From NCBI RefSeq assembly GCF_014356525.2, contig NC_052505.1:21659432-21723431 (forward strand): a stretch of 64,000 nucleotides of DNA, in the 5' to 3' direction. Position numbers and translations under genes: made by a program. This document shows, piece after piece, positions 15,101 through 27,100 of this stretch (positions are counted from its first letter, which is position 1; the number at the start of each line of letters is the position of its first letter). The notes beneath the pieces were generated by a model. The model saw only the letters and a program-made list of their open reading frames with translations. It ran no database searches and was not told where the DNA came from. The stretch is from Nilaparvata lugens. Lineage: Eukaryota; Arthropoda; Insecta; Hemiptera; Delphacidae.

Positions 15101-18100
15101 ATGCATAGACTCACATGCAGCGCTAGAATAGTTGGAATTGAAATCGGCCATTGAGGGGACAACCTGAAAGATTATTACTACTAAAGATCTTGAAGATTTT
15201 TGTAATTTGTATTACAAAAATATGTAATATATAATATCTCGCGCTAAAATACCTCAATGGCAGCCTTTAATTTCAAGTAAGAGCTAGCAATGGGAAGGCT
15301 TAGGCATTGTGAGTTTATACCTCTTCAAGGTCGTTGGTCTAACAGTGTAACTGATAAGAAAAAATATGTCATATCCTGCGATCGTTTACTGATCAACTTA
15401 CTTTTTTAACCGATGAAAAAGAACGTAGAGTAGCTGAACGTAAACAGACATGGCTGAATACGAGGTTGTTTACAATTATAATGGACTCCATTATAATGTA
15501 TTTGGGAGCACAGAAATGCATGGTTTTATAAATTCAATAACATTTAAAATATTATCCAAAGCATTTCTAACAACTCCAATCACTTGATGGGTTTCATTAC
15601 AATTAATTATACAATGAGATAGGTTAGGTTCTAGTTTTGTTTACAAAATAAGTAGCAGTTTCATCTGTCAGTCATGACCCATGAGCAACCGTTCAGCCAC
15701 AGAATACATACAGAATGGAAGGTATCAATCTAACCAAGACTTGAGTGCACCAAGTCCTCGACAAATGACTGCATCATATTGTTAGAAATTAAAATTACCG
15801 CTATATTACAATGTTACACTTTCTTTCAAGACGGCGGATTTTGGCGTCAGGATACTAGCCGACTTTCCATTCTGTGATTCATCTGTGATCAGGTTTTTTA
15901 CTGAACGTAAACAAAAACGATGGAATTGATCAGTGGCTTTGAACGCAACCATTACAATTTTCAATAATTTCCAGTGGTTTATTTATTGTAATTCGTTATT
16001 TTTTCTATGTTATAAACTGCTGTAAAACAGCTGTTTTTAGGATGGTGTAGAGAAATCGCATGTTTTCCGAACCGCTAGTACTCGGCGACGGGAGGGAGTA
16101 TTGCCCTTGAACGAACGTTGGCAGACGACCCATACCACAGAATAGATACAGAATGGAAACTAGCAATCAAACGCCTATCCAACCAATGCTTTTTACATGT
16201 CACAAATACTTGAGTGCACCAAGACACGTCACGTGACTGCGCCATCTTGTTAGAAATCAAAATCCTGGTCTTTTTATTGGCTCGCGGCAGTGAACGAGAT
16301 CAATTGATCCGCATTAGTAAAGTGATCCGAACCTCCCATCTATACTATTACTAGTAGTTCTATGAACAGTAGACTTCGCGCAGTTATAAACCGCAGCCTC
16401 CTCTTATACTGTCCATCAGAGTAAACCCTGTATGTATGTCGTGTCGGCGAGATATCGGTGTGAAAGCGGCTAATGGCTGTTCGGGTTGGTATATCAAAAA
16501 TTCTAACATCAAAAGCTAAACTCCTTTCAAGACATACTGGCAACATGACAGCCCGAGTTCAAAGCAGGGAAAGCTCGAGAAACAATACTATGTTATTTTA
16601 ATTATTTATTGCACGCAATCAGTAGTTCATTCAATAGTGCATAAAAATTGCATTCAATGAGGCATGCAATAAGCAGGGAAAGCTCGAGAAACAATACTAT
16701 GTTATTTTAATTATTTATTGCACGCAATCAGTAGTTCATTCAATAGTGCATAAAAATTGCATTCAATGAGGCATGCAATTAATAGTCTACACAGCTTTTT
16801 TACCAAGTTACATTGAGATATTGAATTGCATGCGTCATGACATGCAATTTATAATCTTTCGAAAGCTGATTTATGATGAATAATTATATAGTCTGATTTT
16901 TACTCTAATATTGTCGTATGAAGGAGGCGTCTTTTTCCTTTTATATTATCCTTGAAATGAAAAATTTCCAAAAACCTTGTATATACGTCGACGCGCAATT
17001 TAAAAAGGAACATACCTGTCAAATTTCATGAAAATCTATTACCGCGTTTCGCCGTAAATGCGCAACATATAAACATTTAAACATTAAGAGAAATGGCAAA
17101 CCGTCGACTTGAATCTAGACCTCAGTTCGCTTGGTCAACAATGCTGAACTTTCTAAGAAGATGGCGGATTTTTGTACCAGGATACGAGCCGAGATTCCAT
17201 TCTGTATCTATTCTGTGCCCATACTATGCCGTTTCAGTCACTTTGGAGCATTGGAACATCGTATGTTTGCAGTAGAGCAGTTTTTTTTAGAAACAATGAA
17301 TCTGTAGTCACGTCTTTTCCGTCAATATTTTAGAGTTGGACGTCGAGGTCCATTGCCTCATCGAAATACTGTACTCCGATGAGTTCCAGCGTTCAGAAGT
17401 ACTGGTTCTGTGATGAAAAGAAACCACCTGGTCTTCCCTCGTTCAGTTCGTAGTTCGGAAAATGTTGATCGAGTCCGAATATTTACGGAAAATACGTTGC
17501 ACCGTAAATACAGATTCAGATTCATTGTTTCTAGAAAGCTGCTCGACAGCGAACACACGATTTGTTCGTTCCAACGCTCCATAGCGAATAAAACGGCTTA
17601 GTATTGACCGTTGGCCAGCATTTGTATAAGGTCAATACCCCCTCCTGTCGCCGAGTACTAGCTGTTCAAAAAACATGCGTTTCCTCTGGACTAACCTGTA
17701 CGAAGCCTCGCGCTGACGACACAGCATGCATGACGAGCATGTGTGTACACACAAGTTCAACACACTTGTCCTGTTGTTAGTGGCCACCCTTAGCAAAGGT
17801 TGTTTAAATATCTTAATAAATTCTTAGCCATTTGAAGCAACCATCTTTATTCACGTAGATAACAAACTAAACTCAGTAAACAACTTATTATATTATCAAA
17901 CAGTTATCATGTGATTAAGTAACATCACATGATATACAAACATCTTCCCCTTTTGCTACCTCAAACATTTCCTTTTTCAACCTTTCCTTTGATTTCATCG
18001 TCTTCTTAAAAACCTCTCATTTCTTCTTAATATTCTTCCACTATTGGACTTCACCACATAGGACCGTGGGGCATCAGCTTCATTAATAACTACTCCAGGC

Positions 18101-21100
18101 TCCCATAATTTTGTTCTCCAATCTTGGAAATAAATGGGCTGATTTTCTTTGAAATAAGAAACATGTTTCCGTGACTGCTTATCGTATGTTTCTTTCTGTT
18201 GAAATTTATGGTTCTTCATTTGCACTGCTATTTCTTCTCGAGGAAGTTGATGAAGTTTTAAACTATCTTGAGGATTAGGGAACTTTGTTCTTATCATTCG
18301 ACCAAACATTAACTGAGCAGGAGAATAATTGAGACCCGCAACACAACTATTCCGATAGTTAAGCAAACTCAAGTTTAAATCGGTTTTGCTTTCAGCACAC
18401 TTTCTTATCATAGTCTTTGCTCACCCCCTTTTCAGCTAAGCCGTTAGACTGAGAATAACGAGGACTTATTGTAATAAATGATTGACCTTCCTCTTGTTTG
18501 CAAGCTATAAAATTGTATACATTCATGATCTCATTCTTCTTTGGTAAACAATAGCTCTCTAATATTTTTAACATTGATTCTACCGTTTCTGGCTCATCCA
18601 CATCTTGTAACGATTCATATAAAATCAAAGCTTCATTGCCTAACAAGTTTTTAAATCTTGCAACTTGAATTTGGTTGGATTTTTTATTTGTTTCAGTCGC
18701 TATAAAATAATTTACGATATTTTTCTTGAATAATTCGAAATTTTGTGAAACATTTTCCCCGTTGCATAGTAACGGTTCTGGCTTGTTGAATTCCATGTTC
18801 GTCTTTTAAGAAAAAATATAATAATACGATAATTACCCAATCTCATTACTCACTCAATCCTGTCGTTGTTCACTCACTCAATTATTCTCCTTTTCTGTTC
18901 AATTCCTTGACTGCGCCATGTTTAAATATCTTAATAAATTCTTAGCCATTTGAAGCAACCATCTTTATTCACGTAGATAACAAACTAAACTCAGTAAACA
19001 ACTTATTATATTATCAAACAGTTATCATGTGATTAAGTAACATCACATGATATACAAACAAAGGTATACAAAATAAATTCGCCTCTGATACTAGTTTTTA
19101 TATTATGAAAATAATTTTAGAATTCACTTATTTCAGTGCTGCAAAAATGGCTCTCGTTGGTCTATCAAACACGCTTGCCATTGAAGGTGCCAAGAATAAC
19201 ATCCACTGCAATGTAATTGTCCCCACTGCGGCGTCTCGGCTCACTGAGGATATTCTACCTCCAGGTGAGACATTCACTTCATCAAGATCTCATTTGATCA
19301 AGAATCAGCCCGGCTGGGCAACATCAAGATTTCAGTTCGTCCAGTTCAGTTTAGTTCAACAATGGATACGGTATCATACATTAAGGGCCGATTTCCGAGC
19401 TCGGGATTTATAATTCACTCGACAGCTGATTTATGATGAATAATTCTATAGTCTGATTTTTACGGTAATATTGGCGTCCGAAGAAGACTCCTTTTCCTTT
19501 TGTATTATCCTCAAAATGCAAAATTTCAAAAAAACCTTTTATATACGTCGACGCGCCTTGTTTCAAAGTACTTGTATACAAAATTTTATACAAATCAGGC
19601 AATAACTGCGACTGTAACTGCAGTACAAACAAACAAACAGACAAAAGCCGATTAAGTCGAAACTAAGACCTCAGCTTCGCTTCGGTCAATTAATTGTTAA
19701 GATCTTGAAGAAGTAAATATCTCACCTCCTGGAGGTAAAATGTCTTCAGTCGACCGGTATTATTTGATAATTTTACAATTTAGGGCCGGTTTCCGAGCTC
19801 GGGATTTGGCTAAGTTCTAGACTTTAAACAGCTGGTGTCAGAAAATTAGCTTTCCAAAACGGGGCGTAGTCGCAGTTTTTATTTTCTCATTTCTATAATT
19901 GGAAACGTTTTTCTTTGACGAAATTAAACATTTCTAAATAATTCAAAATAGCTGATACTTTACACTATTTTCTCTTTATTTTATTCTGTGTTTAATTTTC
20001 TAGTTTTTTGAAATTTAATTCAAACGTGACTTTGAAAAATGATTACGACTACGCCCCGTTTCGGAAAGCTAATTTTCTTACTCCAGCTGTTTAAAGTCTA
20101 GAACTTAGCCAAATCCCGAGCTCGGAAACCGGCCCTAAATTGTAAAATTATCAAATAATACCGGTTGACTGAAGACATTTTACCTTCAGGAGGTGAGATA
20201 TTCCCTTCTTCAAGATCTTAACATTTAATTGACCAAAGCGAAGCTGAGGTCTTAGTTTCGACTCGATCGGCTTTTGTCTGTTTGTTTGTTTGTTTGTAAT
20301 GCAGTTACAGTCGCAGTTATTGCCCGATTTAAATAAAATTTGGTATACAAGTACTTTGAAACAAGGCGCGTCAACGTATATAAAAGGTCGCCATTGATCA
20401 GATATCAATACTGCATGGAAAAAATAGGGATATTGTATTCTCATTTAAAAAAGATTAAAACAATAACTAAAGTACTTTTGTTTTTATTGACCTTTCAAAT
20501 AAGTAAGTTTCTCTGGCGCACCGTGTACATTCATGAATTCATGCATAGTTCTCCATTCATTTATCTTTTTCTATTTTTTTTTATTTTCTTTATATTCTCC
20601 ATTCATCACTTTCATCTTCTCTTTCCATCTGAAATAATCATTAATAGAAACGTTTGTATTGTCATTCATCACCTAGGCTTGAAATACTTGTGGAAAGATG
20701 CGTTTGTAAATAAATGAAGCTATCTACTATAGAAGGCGGTTGGAAAAAATGCATGACAACAATGGTGTCCTATAATTTCCACTGACTAAATTACTAAACG
20801 TAAATTACATTACGGCAAACTTGTAATATTGTGAAATTAAGTGGGTATATTGTAGTTGTTTTTTTGTGTGTCTTATTTTTCAGGTTTTTGAACTGGAATG
20901 AACTTTGATTCGTACTTTCAGATTTTAGTGTGAGAATATTTGACCATGTTTATTGAATTTGCTAACTTATTGCTTAGTTGTCGAAATTAAAGCAATTATC
21001 GTGCATTTTTCAAATATAGTTTCAATTTCATGTCGAAAAAGCCACTATATTTGAAAATTGTACGAGCATTGACCTTTTCCAAGCTTAGGCTTTTCCTCTG

Positions 21101-24100
21101 GAAGCTATGCTCGTGGAGGGGGAATAATTTTCAGTGAAAAGGCGACAGTTCGAATTGAGACGTAACCGGGAAAACATGTAACGGTGTGCGAGCCTCGGTC
21201 CTCTGAATGGATTTGTTTTCCATTCAGAGGGACAAATTGACAAGTTCTCGTTATATTATCATTAATTTTGATCTAGTTTGAAGAAGAAACCGATAAAATT
21301 AGTAGAAGTAGAATTAGGAGATTAATTACGTGGGTGAATCTGAGTAAAGTGTAGTGAGTTTTCTTAAATCGTATGTGAGTGTTTCTAAGGAGTCGACGTT
21401 TATATTGTTATAATGATGAGTGCCGAACTTATGTTGTTTTTCTTATTAAGCTCAAAATTTAGTTTCATAGAATGACCGAGCCCCAAATTTAAATACAGCA
21501 AGTTAGCAAGTTCCCAAGTCTAGAAATTGAAAATTAAACATGCCTTCTGTCCGAAACTGGATTTGTTTGAAAATTTGACAAGTTACATGACTTTTATTAA
21601 TTCGTTTTTATTTAATAAACCTGAGGTTAAATTTTAAAAGTATTTTTCATTGAATTTCCTGGCTCGTAGTTGCTAGTTGCTAGAATAGGCGACAATTAAA
21701 TAATGATGATAATCTGTGCATTTGTATGAACGAATCCACTGTAAGCTCCCAACCAATCATGGATTCAAACATAAGTTTAGTAGTATAATTTCAGCAAATA
21801 TTGTAGAAGAGTAGAAACACGCCCCTTCCGTTTACAAACTCATTAAGGCATCTTTAGCAGCAAGCTTTCTTGTAGTGCACAGTGAACTATACCATAGCCA
21901 CCTCTAATACAAGGCCTCGGCCTTCGATATTGCAACGTCGCAGTGTAGGTCTAGAATCTAATACAAGATCAGCTGGTATTTTTTTAAATTTTTTTCACCA
22001 ATCATGTATTAGATTCTAGGCCTACACTGCGATGTTGCAATATCGTAGGCCGAGGCCTTGTATAAAGCTGCGTACACATATTCGCGCTTCCAACCCGCAC
22101 CGAGCACGCTCCTCCCTCGTACCGCCCTCGTACCACCATCGAACCACAGTCGCTCCTCCCACGCACCCATCATGAACGTTACGGAAGATGTTAGATCTTC
22201 TCGCGTTCCCCGGTCGAACCACTGTTGCTCCCCGGTCGATCATCAATCGCTCTGCTGGAGTGACGTTCGGTTGCGGAGCAGAGCGAAAGTCTGTACGCAC
22301 CTTTAGAGGTGGCTATGACTAACTCATGAATATATAGAGAGAATAACAGGTTCTTTAACTCGTTTATTATATTTTTGAAAATACTTTCAATGAACATTTT
22401 CTTCAATCATTCTAATATGTTTGCATTACAATACTTGTTGTCTTTACATCCAGTTTCATTATTTTTGTCACTGTTTCAACTTTTTACTGTAAATTGTTTA
22501 CAGATTTCTTTGCTGAGTTGAAGCCTGAACTTATAGCTCCTGTAGTTGTGTGGCTGTGCCATGAATCTTGCGATGAAAATGGATCAATTATAGATTCTGC
22601 TGTTGGGTGGGCATCCAAATGTAAGTATTCAATTCACATGAACTTTCATGAATTTTATAGCCAAAACCTTGCTGACATTTAGAGAGATCTTATCATTATC
22701 TTATTATATTAGAGCAATTTCTGTATATAACTTATTTACATTTTTATATCTGGTTATTTTCATATCTGGCTATTTTTATATCTGGTTATTTATGTTTCAC
22801 GGATCTCGAAAACTGGTCTAACGATTTTCACGAAATTTGGAACATAGTAGGTTTATGATATAAAGATTCGATTGCACTAGGTCTCATTCTTTGGAAAACT
22901 CGCTGAACGACATTAAAAGGATAATTCATCCTTGGAAAACAGATGATAATTTCTTCGTCTCTCGATAACAGAAGATGCGTGTGCCTGTGTGGGAGAGAGA
23001 GAATTATTTCCAGCTGTGTAATCATAATCAATCAGCGAGAAATTTTATCTAGCTAGACAATTTTTAAACGATTTGATCAACATAATCTGATTTGTTGACA
23101 TGACATGATAATCCTCCTAAACTAGAGTATATCATTATTTTCAAAGTTGATCATTATTTGACAATTTCAAGTGATTAGTGAGTGTTATTTTGTTATTCAA
23201 TTTGGTTTGTATAATATAATCTGCATTATAAATTTTTCGTTTTCAAATGTTTGAACAGAAAATTGAACCTGAATTCAAGTGTATGGAACATAACCTACTT
23301 TCTGGACTATTTATAGTGTATAAATCAAAATTCGGGGAAAAAATAGTTTTGGGCTGTGCCTGTTAGTACTTTCCCAATCATTTTAAAGAATTGTGATCGG
23401 TTTATGAAAAGTCAATAAATAAATAACGAGCGAAGCTCGGTGCCCCGATATTATTTGAATTAAAATAAATATGCCTTATAATTAAATGAATTAAAACCTG
23501 TAATGAGGTCCACGGTATAAGACCCGCCGCAAAGTAGACCCACGCCAATCCACGAAAAGCAACCCACGTCGTGGGATGTTTTGTAAACCATTGCTAGGCT
23601 TCTCCAGACATCTGTGTAATGATAATAATACATGCAATGAATAATCTACTTGTCAGCTGATTGATTATGAATAGTTCTATAGCAATGGTTTACTAAACAT
23701 CCCAAGGCGTGGGTTGCTTTTCGTGGATTAGAGTGAGTCTACTTTGCAGCGGGCCCAATGTCAGTGTTTGATTAGGAATGGTATTGCTATCCTTGTCTAT
23801 CATTCAACGGAGCGGATAGCGCTATCTCATTCTCGCTTTGCTCTGTTGCCAGATCGTCTTTTAACAATGTAGAATTAATAATTAATTAACAGAATATTTC
23901 ATCTTAATTATGAAAATTCGTTATGAAATTATTGAAAAATATAATTTCTTGCTCAATTGACCGAACGTAGTGAGGTCTATGTTATATGCTGCTGTGTGGA
24001 CTATTAATTGCATGCCTCATTGAATGCAATCTTTATGCACTATTAAATGAACTATTGATTGCATGCAATAACGCATGCAATTAATAGCCAAAATAGCATA

Positions 24101-27100
24101 GTATTGTCTCTCGACCCTTCTCTGCTTTGAACTCGGGCTGACCTGTTGCCAGTATGTCTTGAAGGAGATTAGCTTTTGATGTTTGCATTTTTGATACACC
24201 AACCCCAACAGCCATTAGCCGTTTTCACACCGATATCCCGCCGACACGACATACAGACAGGATTTATTGTGATGGACAGTATAAAAGGAGGCTGTGGTTT
24301 ATAACTGTGCGAGGTCTACTGTTCACAGAACTACTAGTTATTAAACGAAAATACAAATTAAATGCAGTCAACATGGTTATTTACAACCGTCAACACAAGA
24401 ATTCGTTTATTTATTTATTTATTTATTTCATTGACAATCATAAATCATAATTATAATATATAATATGATTGGGAGAAGACAACAGCATAGCCCAAAACTG
24501 TCTTCTCCCAAATATTTACAAATAAAAGTTTCAAAAAAGAATGAGGTTAATATTTCACTTTTCACTTCAAAAAGTCTGATTTCCACTTCAAAACTAATAA
24601 ATAAACTAAAAATCTTAAATTTTGATGATTAAAAACTAATTGAAAACAAAAACATTTCACTCAAACATCTACAAATTGGATTTTTTTTATGGGCTATTTT
24701 ATCTATTGATTCAAGATACACAATAATTATTCATTAAATAATTATCTGTAATTCTTGCTTAGGTCAAATTGTGAGAAGCAAAGGCTCGATCATCAGGCAT
24801 TCTATCGCGGATAAAGTGACTCCAGAGTCTGTCCAGAACAATTGGAGAGTCATCACAAACATGGATAAAGCATGTAATCCAGGATCTATTCAGGTTTGTC
24901 AAATTATTTTCAGTTTTTCAACTTCTGCTCTAATATAATTTCATACATAGGTTTAGGACACTTAGGCCCGGTTGCAGAACAGCCGGTTAAATTCTAACCG
25001 TGATTAATTCTACGAGAACCAATCAGAGAAGCCGTCTTTTCAAAAACGCCCTCTCTCATTGGTTCTTATGGAATTAATCACGGATAAAATTTAACCGGCT
25101 TTTGTGGAACCGGGCCTCAGAGTCGTTTCAATTGTTGAATTTTGCTTCCATTTAAGTTCAGCAACTACCTCTAAGTGGGGTTTCACACCAAAGCTGGGCC
25201 GAGCCGAGCGGAATCCAAGTGCGCGCTAACTATGCAGGATTTAGTCGCGAGCATTCAATTCAACGCCGGGCCGAGCCGAGCGGTGCTGGGCCGAGCCGAG
25301 TGGTGCTGGGCCGAGCCGAGCGGTTTTTTGCAGTCGGCTTGACGCCCAACTCGAGCGTTTTCGGCCAAGCGGATTCTGCCTTCTTTCAGTTTAGTTCGAT
25401 CTTCCCACGTAGTGAGTTCTTACTACAAGGCTAGAGAACCTACTGAGTGAATCGGCTTCAGTGCGAACGCAGGCAGATTCCGCTCGGCCGATCCGCCTCC
25501 GCCTGATTCCGCTCGGAAATGGGCCTAAGGCTCAACTCACACTTACGCGACTCAAGTCGAGAAGAGACTGCGACTCCAGTTTCTTCTCGACGCAGCATGT
25601 GTTTTCAAATGGTGGTGACACTCAGACCAGTCGATTCAAGTCCTCGCGACCTCACGACTGTGAAACTGAGTCGAGAATCGACTCGACATGTTGGTCGAGC
25701 CTCGACTTGAGTTGCATAGGACCGTGCATTTTTAATGAAAGTGAGGTTATGTTAGATGAAAGTGATGTTCTATCATTTTAGATAATACAATAATAGGAAT
25801 TAGATAAGACAATATATTCGTAATAATTATTATACAACTTGTTACATGCGCAGAAGTGTCAAATTGGATCTCATATTTTTAATAATGTGAGGTTAGAAAT
25901 GGAGTAGCATGGAACAAAGAACTTGAAGAGATATAGACCCACAATGCCTATGCCTTCCCAATGATAGCTCTTACTTGAAATTGAAGGCCGCCATTGGGGT
26001 ATTTTAGCACGAGATATTATATAAATAATATTTGTAATACTATAGATCACAAAGGCATTGGTGGCATTGGTATGTAATAATCTTATGGGTTGCCCCCTCA
26101 ATGGCGGATTTCAATTCCAAGTACGAAACTAGCGCTGCATGTGAGTCTATGCATCTTTAAGGTCTTTGGCATGGAACTAAAGTAGTGACAATGAGCAAGT
26201 GAGTCGTAAGGTCGGGAGACTGGAGTATCCTCGACTTGAGTCGTACGATTTGAGTCGAGGTAGTGTGAGTTGAGCCTAAAGGTGCAATTCCTTTGTGGAG
26301 AGACGGCGCGACACGCGCACCTTTAAGCAGGTGTGTCAAGACGCGTGCGGCTATAAGCAGGCAGCACGTGGCGCGTCATTACAGCTGTCACGGCTGGAGC
26401 ACAAAATCTATAAATTTATTAGATTTAATGATTCATTAGATATGTATCATAAAAGCAACATTACTAATTCATCTGTCGCCAAAACGTTCTTCATACAACA
26501 TAAAAATCCAATGATTGAATCATTCAATGAGTCATTGAATCGAATGAGTTTTATTTTTATTTATTTTTCCTCCACCTACTGTCTAAAGTACTTACTTTAC
26601 TCCCTGAAACCTAATACTAAAGTGACACTTTTTCGCTCTCGGTAGTAAAAAACAGAAAAACTCCCTAGGGAGTAAAAGTGATTCCATTTAAATAACATGG
26701 GGTGCATCTCTATATTGAAACTTACATTGTAATAGGTTAGAAGGTCTAAGCTCAGATGAGAAAGCATAATAGAGGTGTCTGTCATTGAGTCAACTGAATT
26801 CAATACCACAACCAGAAATTTGATTAACTCATGAAATATATGTTTGTATGATAATTATTATATTCTTAATATTAGTAGATGATAAAAATTAATACAATTT
26901 TTAAAATATTTTATTCTATTCAAAATACCAGCCAACAAATATTTTTGATCTGCAATTCAAATCTGAACCGCGTGATCTGGAGTCAGCCATTTTTGGTTGC
27001 TGCTCAGCTGATATAATTGTTACAACTTTTGCCGATAGATAGCGCAATCGGCAGTGCCAATCAGACGACCGGTTTTTAGGTTTTAGATTTAGGTTATGTT

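Larger units (their letters stand above)
14820..17791. mobile_element. 3-kb TIR composite (GGGTGGCCACT ends) with nested elements
   Basis: The left end GGGTGGCCACTTACGACAGG, then TGTTGAACATGTGTGTACAC, is mirrored at 17726-17790 by TGTGTGTACACACAAGTTCA and TAGTGGCCACCC. The paired ends are about 60 nt. Inside are a family-C MITE (15095-15335), a family-I MITE (16351-17139) and mosaic segments repeating ATAGATACAGAATGG in both orientations. No transposase was found. Confidence 0.75.
17801..19060 (-). mobile_element. Short non-autonomous LTR retrotransposon, gag fused to integrase tail
   Basis: 1260 bp in all. It has two identical 142-bp LTRs flanked by a 5-bp AAGGT duplication (17796-17800 and 19061-19065). 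A primer-binding-like TGGCGCAGTCAAGG follows the 5' LTR and a purine tract precedes the 3' LTR. The interior carries only the start of gag joined to the C-terminal half of integrase. Protease, reverse transcriptase and RNase H are absent. Identical LTRs suggest a recent insertion that needed proteins from another element. Confidence 0.88.
19546..20395. repeat. Large inverted repeat enclosing a MITE and copies of the end of exon 5
   Basis: The left arm (about 19546-19781) and right arm (about 20137-20395) are reverse complements over more than 200 bp. They share TGACCGAAGCGAAGCTGAGG-like text, AAACAAACAGACAAAAGCCG and the exon-5-like segment. The centre is the TIR element 19782-20136. 19411-19545 belongs to the family-I group. 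Confidence 0.8.

Noticed and set aside
20340..20717. 125-codon frame rich in Phe/Ile as a membrane protein
   Set aside because: It starts in a transposon arm, runs through T-rich intron and a LINE tail, and has no family resemblance.
26295..26645. 116-codon frame
   Set aside because: It begins in the GC-rich terminal repeat of a TIR-like element and continues into AT-rich filler. No domain was seen.
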